Shown here in pieces: positions 37,080 to 48,088 of a DNA stretch of 64,000 bases (the first letter of the stretch is position 1; every line of letters begins with the position of its first letter). The stretch covers positions 1,255,409-1,319,408 of the forward strand of contig VZDJ01007755.1 in assembly GCA_008694505.1 (NCBI GenBank). Direction: 5' to 3'. Below the pieces are notes generated by a model, which saw nothing but the letters and a program-made list of their open reading frames with translations, was not told the DNA's origin and did not search any database. Position numbers and translations under genes: made by a program. The stretch comes from Cyanoderma ruficeps (taxonomy: Eukaryota; Chordata; Aves; Passeriformes; Timaliidae).

Positions 37080-38520
37080 TGGCTGCTTAAAGCACTTTCC
37101 TGTAAACTTCTGTTTACCTAAGCCCCTAGGGGAAAAGCCACCTTCCCCTCCCCTACCCCTAGTGGAGCTAATGAGCCATGCCTGTTATCCTCCCAAAACT
37201 CTTGTTTCAGCAGAAATTAATCCACTTTCTTTGCCCGGTTCTAACACATGCCACCAGATTAAGCCACGAAAGTGAACCTTCTTGCCCTTTTATGCTCACT
37301 GGAGACTGACAGATAGGTAGTACTTTGTGTTTTCTTTAGTCATTATGTAGTTTGACACTAAAGCTAAACCAGCTTAATTGCTCACTGCTACCCAAAGAGG
37401 CAGTCTCATCTCTTTCCTGCCATCTCGTTCCCAACGGCATGACTGCCCTGTCTCCTTTGCATGGCATTTGTCCCCATGGTGACTTGGTTTAGAATTCTAG
37501 ACTTAGAAAAAAATGAACCCTATAAAAATATGTAATAGAATTACAGCTCCCAGTGGGGGTCAACTAGGTGCCCCTAGTGGTGGAAGTCTGGGGCAGGAGC
37601 ACCTTCATGGCCTGAGAGGGGAGAGATTGGACAGCCAATTTTAGCCGTAACATGGTGTTAGGTCAGCTTAGCTGTCTTGCCAAACTAGCCTTGGTACTGT
37701 GTAGAGGGTAGCATAATTGCACTATTCCACAATAAACCTGTGGTGAGTCAGCCTGTATAACTGAATTAACTTCCCCAGTGAATCATGTTCCTAATGTAGT
37801 TCATTGGGCATGGCTGCACAGACCATCTGTTAGTGGTGAAACTGGTGTGTATGCCTGACACACCACCCCTTCTCTTGCTGCCACTCTTCAGGCCTGTAGG
37901 AAGAATGATGTGGGGAAACTGACCAGTATTAAACATGATTTCATTTTTCCTGCCAAATTATTTGTAGGCTGGTCATTGGTATGTCCTGAAAGACAGTTGT
38001 AGCAGCATAATTAATGGAGCAACACAAGGGCTGAAATGGTGATTAAGGAGTGGAGAGTGAAGGAGCAAGGAACCGCTTAAGCCAATATTGGCACCAAAAG
38101 AAGTAGCACTATAACCATGGCTGTGGTAAGGATTTAGCAAAGGTTTCCCTTTATCTAAAGTGTAAGGGACATTTACATTTGGAGCAAAAGGTCTGAGTTT
38201 AGCATTATTGTCAACATGCCATACTGTGAATTGTTGTGACAATCTCAAAGATTAGCAGGGTAAGGCAACTTGCTTCTTGTCAGTCAAAGGGGGTGCGACT
38301 CTGGGCCCTGAATATAGGGGAAGATAAAGCAGCTGTCTGGCCAAAACTGGCAGTAAGTTAGTTTTAGAAGGACCTTCTAGGATTAGATAGCATATTCAGC
38401 ATTTGTAGGTTACACAGGATGAATGGGAGAGCAGGGGACTGAGAGCAAGAGTAGCATTTGGCAGGTATCACCTGTCTGGGAACATTGCACACCTCTGAAA
38501 CTTCTCAGCTGGAGCAAACA
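37080..38520. other. unassigned block of different composition
   Basis: This 1.4-kb stretch has fewer homopolymers and a more even base mix than its flanks. Related cctag-containing segments recur at about 37126, 37160 and 37572 (cccctagggg, cccctagtggag, cccctagtggtgg). A perfect AP-1 site, tgagtca, lies near 37743. The longest frame is on the minus strand at 37973-38248. It uses a TTG, not ATG, at its first counted codon, with an in-frame stop shortly upstream, and gives about 91 residues rich in Pro, Asn, Ser and Leu. I do not recognise the product. The block might be an old transposable element or retroviral fragment, a conserved element, or plain unique DNA. No terminal repeats or target-site duplications were found. 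Confidence 0.25.
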
Positions 38521-41500
38521 GCCTGCATAGATGACAGGACAAATCTGAACTTGCAAAAGATTGGATTTCTATACATAAACCTGCCTTAGCATCTATAGGA
38601 GTTACCCTGGCATCAGTCTAACTACAGCTCTGTGTTTGCTGCTATCTTTCAATAAATTCTACTGCATAAAGGCCTGCAGAGCCAACACACTTTAAGATTT
38701 TCAGCAGGGGCTTACTGAATTAAAAGGAGAATAACAGAAGAATCAATCCCACAGTATGACAGTGATCTCTTACAAACAGCCTTGAAGCATTTGAATGTGT
38801 AATATTTTGTGATTGCATGTAAAGTTCTCTGATGTCTTTCAGAGAAATTTAAAATCTTGCCATATGCTTCAACCTTCTTTTTTTTTGTGTCCGTGGGTTA
38901 TGTGCAAATCTTTAGGGTGAGTGCTAGAACAGTTGTGAGCATATTGGATGTCTGCATGATTCAGGGAGCAACTTAAAATGTGCTCAGCATCCCACGCTGA
39001 CCATAGCCCATTGAACCAGAGAGCTCTCAACACCTTTGCACAGCAGGCTCTTAACAAGTGGACTGTGTTATGTTAACTTCCTTGGAAGGAAATAAAGTAC
39101 TGCTACCTCAAAATCGCCTGTGCCTTTCTGCTCAAATTTATAGGGGTCGACAGACTTTCTCTCAAGTAATTCTTTAGTGCTACTTTGCTCCACAGTGTGT
39201 GAAGGAGGAAGTTTGTCGAGGAGAGTGCCCTGAGAGCCAGTCCCATAGGGCATGTCACTGCCACCTCAGGTTCTTAGGAGAAGGCTAAAACCAGTTTGTG
39301 TCAATGCTCCCCATTAGCTGCCCTAATTTTCAGACAGAAACATGACTGTCACTTTGACTTAATTACATCATTTCCTAACATACTATATTGTTCAGGTTTT
39401 GTTTTCTTGTCTGTGCTGTGTGTAAAGTCCTTATAACAAGACGAAAATATTGGCTTTTTAGTAAATGAAAACTGGTATTAAACATTGATTCTATTTCTTA
39501 TAGCCTTTCAAAACAGAGGCAGATCTGCCTGTAAACAATTTTTGTACTCCCTTAGTAAAAAGCCCCATTCATTTAATGTTAATTTTGAACAACTTTTTTG
39601 TCAGAACAGAATCACCTGAAGTATTTTTCATGTATGTCTACACAGTGCAGCCACATGCTACATAGCATGTTACAAACTTCAAATATTTCATGTGTGTAAA
39701 TATGTTTTATTACTAAAATTTACTTTATCTACTGTGAGCTCTGATCTTTGTTTTAGGACTTTATTTTACTTCTAGCTGTCTCAGTTACTAAATTTGAGGT
39801 ACACAGCTCCAATTTGCAGCTCAGTCACCTTCTATCTAAAAAATGTGTTTCACTTGTTTCCCCTGAAAATTTCTGAATTTCTAATTATCAAAGGGAGCTG
39901 TTTATCGTTGTTTGAGGTGTTTGTTTGACAAGCAGTCATGCAGAAATAGTGCCATGTGTAGGCTCCCAGTATAAATAGAAGCAATCATGATCCAAACTGC
40001 AGATAAGTAATTGGAATAATAAGTAGAAATAAAGACGCTTTGTCAGTTTGCATTCCTTTTTGTGAAGCAGCTAAGGGCAAGCATAAAAACTGATCCTTAT
40101 CTTTAATTTTCTCCCCCAAAATAAGGATAAAATTGGATTTAAGAATAAGAGCTTACCATATGAATTTAGGTTTATGAAGGATGTATTCTAGACTGTCAAA
40201 AATAGTATGCCTAAGGCAAATTTGCTTCTAAAGAAAAGAATGCAATAAAGCTTAGGGTTATACTGAAACTGAACTGCAATATATTATGAAACAGCTTGGT
40301 TCAGTAATTCCTGGATTGTTGCATTCAGATTTTCAGCCACTATGAGTCTTTGCTGATTAAAAAAATCCTCTAATAAATGCCAAAGACTAGCAAAATTAAG
40401 GGTCTAACAACTTCTCCTGTCTGAACTTTCAAACCAAGAAGTAGATAACAATTTGCACTTACCAAAAACAGAATGGTGAGCCGAAGCTGCAATATGTTTT
40501 AAAGAGATGATTGAGAGTAATGATGATTAAAATAGCGTCAGTGAAAAGTGACCATCACGCTATGTGAGAGACAATCTCTGACTAAGAAAGCTCTGAAAAA
40601 TTGGTCCCTTTTCAGATGCTTTTCACTCTCTGACATAAGATCTAGAGGATGAGGTCAAAGGACTTATGTGCAGTGTCTAGCATAACTTAGTCAATGCTGC
40701 TCTAAATTGAAGATTAGAAGACTAGACAAACTAGTTGTCTGATTCTTCACTGTACCATCTACTGAGCACAGAAGTCTTTTTGGATTATCCTTTGCTACAG
40801 GTTTGTAAATATTCTGAAACTAAACAATAAGCAGATGCAACCCATTTTCTCTTGTACTGACAGTTTTTGTTTGTAGACTAGCTGTAGAAATAACTCCAGG
40901 ACATCTGACAACTTATTCATATGAAATGTGTTGGCAAAAATTGTCGTGAATTGATTCCATTTCTTCAAGTTTCTTTTTGGTTCTCCCTTTTTTTTTTTCT
41001 TTTCTGTGGGAGTATTTCTATTTTTTCAATCATTTTGGAATTTGGAAGTTTATTCATATCTCCTTAAGCATATAATAGTTCAAGGAACACATAATTCCTT
41101 TTAGGCAGCAGCTTTTATAGCATGTGGTGGGTGCCTCTGAATCAGCATCAAATGTTGGCATCTCCACTTCCTCCTTCATCAGAAGTAGTGAAGTTTCATC
41201 AGAACTAGAGAGAAAAAATATTTGAAGAGAAGATAAAAAAGTGGTGTTCCTTTCCTTAGGGGAAAAAAAAAAGAAAACCAGATTTAATATTGAATGGAAG
41301 AACACAAATCCCTTTTCAAAATCATCCTGTGTACTTCCTTCAAGGTTTACACATTAGAAACTGAAATTTTTGCACTGAGGATGGACACTGTTGATAAATA
41401 ATAATGAAAATTTAATACGTTTTTTCATAAACCAGAGCTTCTTTCCCTGAATATTTGTAATGTGATTTGATGTTACTTCCATGTGTAGAAACCTTGGATC

Positions 41501-43402
41501 CAGAATATCCTGTTATCCTGTTTCTGGCAGATCTGGAAAAGAACAAACTTCAGAATAATGGAATTCTTAATCTGTACAGTCAGATTAATGAAATGTCCAC
41601 CAACCTACTTTCTCCAACTTTCTGATCCATTTGATGCAACTACTGGCAAAAATATTTGACTTCACTATTTAGAAAGTCACTTTTGAGCTTCCGAGGCTGG
41701 TACTCTGTCTGTCTCTCAGCCTCATACAGGGGCAAGAAGCAGGTGCCTGGCAGCCTTCCTTCCTGCCTTCTTTGCACCCTGGCTTTCCTGGGATATCATC
41801 CCTGTGGGTAGGCCAGGAAGGAGTCACCAAGATGAGTGAAATATGCTGGGTCTGGTCCTGAAGAGCGCTGAAAGTCCGGTTGTTCTCCTGCCCGATGTTC
41901 ACATCCAAATAATTCCATTGTATCCAAATCTTCCTCCTCCAAACTTCAAACCCCACTGTTCAACAATCTGAACTCTGCAAGAAATAATTCAAGAAAACGC
42001 TTCGGGCAATGGAACGTAAAAAGGATTCTGCTTGTAATAGGATCCCAGTTTCACTTAAATTCATGGATAATCTGATTCTTTTTTCTTCTTTAACTGGATA
42101 TTTATAAGATAGAAAATCCACAGTGTTTCAGCTTTCAGGAGCTTAGTGGGAAGAGCCTATTATACTATAGGTAGGTATTACCCTCATCTCCCTTGCCAAC
42201 CTCCCTGGTTGAAATAACAGCCTGAGAACAGGTCACTTTATATAAAATAATAACTGTGAGGGATTCATGGCTTTTCTCTTCCAAGATTATGAGCCCAGAC
42301 ACAAAAGTCTGACCAAAGCAATGGAGCCTTTACAAAACCTTTCCAGAGAAAGGGCTGGATGTCTAAGCTGTTTTCCCATCCCAACTCAGAAAGATTTTTA
42401 TGAGATCATATATCAACAAATAAACTTTTAGCTAAGCTATGGGAACAAAACCAAGCTATTTTAGCCAGTAATAACATCACAGTTGAGTGAGGATGATGCA
42501 GAAACCTGAATTTTCAGATCTTAATTTTGTCTCATATTTGTAATACTCTTTGAAATTAACAGATGACATTCTGTTTTATTTTTACTTTAACTTTATTTCA
42601 CATTTAAAATTTTCATCAAAGACACATCATTTCTCAGTGTTGGAATCAATATTCTGTGATAACTTAATTCCATTTCTGGATGCAGCAACCTAGATTCCTT
42701 TCTACACTAAATGGAAACAGAGTGCAGGGTATTTAATATCCTGTCATTGAGACAGTGCAGGCTGCTACTATACAGTGAGTAGTATGTAAGTATATGAGTT
42801 TTGAAAATTAAAATGAGCTGGTAAACTATCAAAAAAGTAAGATATAAGTATAATAATTGTCTTTACATCTAAGTGAGGCCACTCTAAATAATTACAAGCA
42901 ATTTGAATGTTTTGAACAATTTATTTCAGTGTAAACTGTGCAACCAACTCTTCATAGTATTAATAATTTGAAATAATTGGTTTTAAAATACTGAAGTAGG
43001 CAGAGCTTCAAGCTTAAGACAGCAAGGCAATAAAGACAAATCAGATTAGTGTAAAAGTCTATATTTTAAAAAGGTAGTACAAGTTCAGTGAAGCATAGCT
43101 CATCTTAAAAAACAGCCTTTGTCCTGTGTGGAAAGAGTTCTATCATTTTTTATATGTACAGCTTTTATTTTCATGAAAGAAGTATTGTTCAAAGGAGGTG
43201 GGCATTCACAGCTTTGTTAGTTATAACCATCTACAGTCTCAGGCTGTTGAATTTAGGATATAAAGCTGTTTTCAACTTTATATACTATATACCCAAATAA
43301 AGTAAACACCCACTTGGGCTAGAGCAGAGCTGTAAACAACCTGACTACTTCCTCTCACAATCTGAATTCAGCACCTGTTATCACTCCTTTGTTGTCCAGT
43401 AG
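38521..43402. other. AT-rich unique region, no gene recognised
   Basis: Nearly 5 kb with no LINE, LTR or gene recognised. Open frames are below 100 codons; 41669-41956 on the minus strand is the longest and has no domain. Runs of T/A occur near 38876 and 40989-41000 and at 41262. Confidence 0.5.
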
Positions 43403-43935
43403 TGTTCTGGGTCTGGCTGGGATGGAGTTAATTTTCTTCCTAGCATCTTGTGTGAAGCTACAGCTATGATTTGTGACAAAATCAGTGTTGGTAACACGCC
43501 ACTATTTATCCACAGCTCAGTGGTACCTGCATAGAGTCAAGGCCTTTTCTATCACAATCTGCCCCAGTGCAAGCAGTTTGGATTGGGCAAGAGTTTGGGA
43601 GGGGACACAGCTGGGACAGCTGACCCTGACTGGTGAAGGAGATATTCCATGCTGTATAACACTGAGTTCAGCAATAAAGCAGGGGGAGAGTCCTTCCAAG
43701 ATAACCATCACTTGGAAAGTGGCTGAGCATCAGTCTGGTGTGTGAGGTGGTGAGTGATTGCCTTTGCATCATGTGGTTCTACCTCCTTTTTCTTCACTTA
43801 TTAAATGGTCTTTATCAACCCATGAGTTTGGTTCTTTTTCACTTTTGCTGCTCCAGTTCTCTCCCCCATCCCACTGTGGGGAGAGGGAGTGAGAAGCTGG
43901 ATGAGGCTTAGATACCAGTCAGATTAAATGTGCCA
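43403..43935 (+). mobile_element. solo LTR of an endogenous retrovirus
   Basis: The sequence is about 533 bases, from tgttctgg to ttaaatgtgcca, and has the TG...CA ends of an LTR. It closely follows an LTR family I know to be widespread in songbirds and other neoavian birds, with the segments 'tctggctgggatggagttaa' near 43412, 'gggaggggacacagctggga' near 43596, 'gatattccatgctgtataac' near 43641 and 'ctctcccccatcccactgtg' near 43859. The family's TATA region appears degraded to gcaataaagc at 43671-43680. A poly(A)-type signal, attaaa, lies at 43800-43805. No primer-binding site, gag, pol or env sequence follows, so this is a lone LTR left by recombination between the two LTRs of a provirus. 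No matching target-site duplication is evident. Open frames inside it (43473-43745 + and 43517-43711 -) are not genes. Assignment to a retroviral class is left open. Confidence 0.88.
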
Positions 43936-45166
43936 CTAATATTGGAAGCCTTCAAATATTTCACTTCAGCAGAATATGGTATTCTGGGCTAATAAAGTGT
44001 AGAGTACTGAAAGCTCCCAGCTTCAACTTTGACATTTCTGTCAATAATCAACTTTATTCTCACAATATAACAAAGGTGTGGGCTAAGTATTCTGTCCTTT
44101 TTCTTCCTTTCTCATTCTTTTAACTCTGTTGACATGGGCACATATTTCAAGACTTTGATCTCAAATGTATTTCTTAAACCTAATCTGCCAAGGAGGCATG
44201 AGAAGGCCATGGATTTTGAGCATACCATGTACTAGGATCAAAATGGAGGGTCCATGTACCTAATCTACACAGAAATTGGATAGCTTGACCTGCAGTGTCT
44301 GTATATAAATGTCTTCATTTCAATGCTATCATTAGGGTAATCAAAAAATGGAGATGACGGCAGCAAATGTGACCTGGCATTTTATTATATATACAGCATT
44401 TCCTGAGTTACCTTGAGAAATGTCTTCTAGTACACAATAGACTGTATTGCTCTTTCTCTACACTATAAACACTTCAACATTATAGGCAGTATGTTCATCA
44501 GTGGTCTGAAAGTAAGTATAAAATCATCTCTTGGTAATGTTTGCTGATAGCATGAAGGCCAGCAGAGTGTTAAATGGTGATAAGTTGTAGAAAACAATGC
44601 AGTAAGCCTTGCTGACTCCACAAAGTACATTCTGACTCAGCTAGCTGCACACTTATTCATCAAGGAACAAGGGATCAAAGCCATACTGTCAGCACAGAGA
44701 ATTTTGGCTTCTAATTAGCTGATCAGGGGTCATATAGGATGGGCAATTGAGTAAACAGTCCCGTTGAGCGCTTGAACATGAATGTAACAAGTAATAGTAA
44801 TTATGAGCTGCAAGATATATCCTTGTATATGGCATTGATCAAGCTGATGCTGGGGGAATTCATCTAGTCTTGATGTCAGCATTTTTGAAGGGATATGGAA
44901 ACATTGAAGTAAGCTCAGAAAACAGCCACAAAAAAGTATTTGCTTGAGGAAGTGGGGAAAATGCCTTCTGGTGAGAGACTTGGAAGCTCATTTGGTGTAA
45001 TGTCTAAAGGAAAAAACTGGGAGCTGGCTTGATTCTTTAAGAAAAAATACTTAGAAAAAGACTTGTTTTTTCCTAAGGGAGTCTTTAATCTACCTTTGAA
45101 GGACATAATTAGAACCAGTAGCAAAAATTTGAAGGTGTGCAAATTCAGATGATAAAGAACAAATTC
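43936..45166. other. AT-rich unique sequence, no gene recognised
   Basis: Nothing recognisable beyond short chance frames. Confidence 0.5.
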
Positions 45167-45192
45167 TTTGAACAGAAAATTTTCTGTTCAAA
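45167..45192. repeat. 26-bp perfect palindrome
   Basis: tttgaacagaaaa is followed without a spacer by its exact reverse complement, giving 13-base arms. A perfect gapless palindrome of this length is rarely expected by chance in 64 kb. It can extrude as a cruciform or fold in RNA, although a zero-base loop is poor for hairpins. A dimeric protein could use it as a two-fold symmetric site. No neighbouring repeat explains it. Confidence 0.9.
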
Positions 45193-46801
45193 ATTTTCTT
45201 TCTTTGAAGAGAAAAGTGCTTACCTGTGAAAGAAGCTTCTAAGTGTCCCTAACAGGATAGGATTTCTTTGTTCAACACTCAAGGATGGCAGTATCATAAG
45301 AGGCCAGACTAGACCAACCCAACTCCTGGCTTTACGAATTAATGAACCTATGTGATTTATGATTACAGAAGAATAGAAATCTCACAAACCTGTAACTTTC
45401 ATCACTAGACCACATAGCACAGGCCAGGAGAATCAGTGCACATTAGGAGAGAGAGAATGGAGCTAAATTGAAGGAACCATATTGGGGTGTGGTGCCAACT
45501 CACTTTCATAGTGAGGTCTCAGGTGAAATCTGAGGAACTAATTCTACTACCTGTGAGTGCTTCGTTTTGTAATTGATGATTCAGAGTCTTTTCCACTTCT
45601 GTTTGGGGTTTTGAGTAGTGAATTCACTGGGTTTACATGGTGTTTTGGGCCTGTTTTTCTATCTCCTGCAGTTTCTAGCTATGATGAATTTCTCAGAATA
45701 AAGAGGAAGCCTGGCATCTGGCTCTGCTTAATGTAAACACAACTCAGAAGTGCAGTTTTGCAAATGATTTAAAGCAACACAACCAGGCTAATTATTTAGC
45801 TAGTTTGCTGTTTTCTGGGGGGAAAGCAGGACAAGTTGCTTTTTAAATTCTTATATGTAACTTAGGGCCTATTCTTACTTCTCTTGTTCTATGCTAAATC
45901 CCATGATTCTCGTGGGATTGAAGAACAGACTTCCAGGAGACAAACATTGTCACTCACTCACTCTGGAGTTCTTTATCCATCTAAAAAGTTACTGTTACTG
46001 CTACTACTTTTTCAGCATTGAGTGTTTTTTGCCTTTTTTTAGTTAAAATAATGATTAATACTTTCCTGTGGATACTTACCACAGCATATATTTCCTTACA
46101 CAATATTTTTCTGTTGGTAGAGTGAGCCTATTTTTTTCCATGTTTTATGACTCTATGAAAGCTTGAAAACTACAGAGAAAAAGTTAAAGAAGAACTCTCA
46201 AAAAAGTTTGGTGACTTCACCTGGGCTCCAAATCTGTGGGTTCAAAGCCCATCCTGAAGCTTGAACTGGCAGACAGTAACACAGTTTAAACACTCCCTGT
46301 TGGATACATCATTCAAGTGAAAACACAGACAAGGGTCTGGTTTTTTATCTGATGGAAGAGTTCTCTCTTTCCAGAAGTCTCCTTGCTCTCTGCAAAAAGA
46401 TATATTATTTTCTACTGCAATCCCAAAGATATAGATTTAAGGTAGGGAGTTTTCTTGCCTTGTAGGGGAATTTGTCCTTAACCCATAGAATAGTGTAGCC
46501 TGTAGTGGAGCCTGCCCCAGTGTAGACATTACTTTTTTCCCCCCCCTTAATAATCAGAATCCATTATCAAGGCTTAGCAAATCCAGATTGGTCTTGCTCG
46601 AGTTGTTATCTCTGTTCAGTTCCATTAGCACAAAACAGGGTTCTGCAGTGTACAAGGTGTCCTGACTGTTCCCTGCCCCAATTCTGGTTTTTTGTTTGCC
46701 ATACATTAAAAATCCCACAGGCTGATTTTAAGACATCTCTGGCCACTCTGCAGAAATGAGCAGAATTTTTCACCACATGGAGAGGTAATGTAATTCCATA
46801 T
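45193..46801. other. unique sequence, no gene recognised
   Basis: No gene recognised. At 45898-45918 an imperfect hairpin occurs (atcccatga, ttc, tcgtgggat; one G-T pair). At 46236-46252 a segment could fold like a tRNA T-arm, but no matching tRNA is present around it. Confidence 0.45.
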
Positions 46802-46849
46802 TTTATAACTGCAGTGATTTATAAGTACCGTGATTTATAACTACTGTGC
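46802..46849 (+). repeat. 16-bp tandem repeat, three units
   Basis: Units tttataactgcagtga, tttataagtaccgtga and tttataactactgtgc are head to tail. The first seven bases are identical in all three, and the rest differ at a few positions. An AT-rich half alternates with a gtg-containing half at 16-base spacing. Confidence 0.75.
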
Positions 46850-48063
46850 TGGAGTTACAATACTCAAACCTTCCTCATAAACTATAGTCACTAAAGCATC
46901 TTGCATACCTTTCAGATGCCTACAATGCTTCTAGGTTGGGTTAATTTTACGAGTTTTTCTGTAGTGGAAGTACAGAGAGAAGCATTTCTAAAGGCTCATT
47001 CTTCCCATCTGTTTATTTAGGAGAGGATAAATCATGCTCTAGAGATACCGGTCTCCTTCTGCACACAACAATGAACTTTGACTATGTGCTTGATGAATCC
47101 AGGGTTAAGTGAGAATGGGTCTATCCTTTAATTACTAGCCTGCCATTTCTTATGCAATCAACAGTTCATTGGGTTTTTTATTAAAATAAAAGGTACTGCT
47201 GCTTATGAACTTTTAGCTTTATAAATAGGTATGGCTCAAGGTTTTGCAAGAGCACCAGCAGTAGTGACTCATTCTGTCATTTGCAGACATTTTGCAAAAA
47301 GTGTTTATAGGAGACAACACCTCTGTAGATCAGATACCTCTAGACCTGGGTAAATGGTACACTGTATAAGGATCTTGCAGGATCAATTTTAGGAGTAGAG
47401 TTCTTATGAGCAATCCAACTCCCTGTAGTTCTTCCTCTCCAATGAAAGTCAAGAGTTTTGTTAGCTTGAGGCTGGGCACAGAAATCTAGCCATATTTAGC
47501 TCTAAGAGAATATGTGTTTCACTGGTAAAGGAGACAGTCATGAGGATGGCTGAAACTAAAGGAAAAAAATGTTTTGAAGTGGAAGGACAATTTAAATTCT
47601 TAAAGCTCTGCTTGTATTAGTTACTTCTTGGCTTCTAGTGTATGAAAGCTTCTTGGCATGTGCCCTGCCTGGGGTCGAGTGGGACGTGGGAGAGATTGTG
47701 CTTGGATGTCTGGAGTACTACCACTTGGGGGGGAGAATGTGTAGCATTCCAACAGATATAATTAATGACAAGTGTTGTTGTCTTTCTCCTGTGCCATCCA
47801 CCCAATGGCTGCCTGGTGCTGACCCCTTGCTGTCCCGCTGACCTCTCCAAAGTTTATTTTAAAAAGGCATCCTTGCTTTCCCAAACTTTTCAGCTAGGCT
47901 TCCCTTGGGCTTCTTGTTCAGTGCATGCCCACAGACTATGCCTGTGTCCGCTGCTCAGTGATCAGACACAAGTGTTTCCATTAGAGGGATGATTAATGGA
48001 AACTTCCTTGGGAATGGGAAAGGGAAAAGTGGGTAATACAAGTCAAGAAACGTCTTAAAGCTG
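46850..48063. other. unique sequence, no gene recognised
   Basis: The interval at 47638-47850 is open on both strands for about 70 codons and is a little GC-richer than its surroundings. Neither translation contains a domain I know. No other features were seen. Confidence 0.45.
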
Positions 48064-48088
48064 AACAAAGAAACTTTGTTTCTTTGTT
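48064..48088 (+). repeat. inverted repeat, 11-bp arms
   Basis: aacaaagaaac and gtttctttgtt flank a three-base loop, ttt. The perfect stem is AT-rich. There is no sign of a small-RNA gene. Confidence 0.75.

Noticed and set aside
43473..43745. 90-codon open frame as a retroviral gene.
   Set aside because: It lies wholly inside the LTR, which is noncoding apart from regulatory signals. No internal retroviral sequence follows.
46236..46252. tRNA T-arm-like stem-loop with ttcaaag loop.
   Set aside because: No matching acceptor, D or anticodon arms at the right distances. At most a tRNA-derived SINE scrap.
47638..47850. About 70 codons open on both strands at once.
   Set aside because: Two-strand openness is a composition effect in a GC-richer patch; no domain was recognised in either translation.
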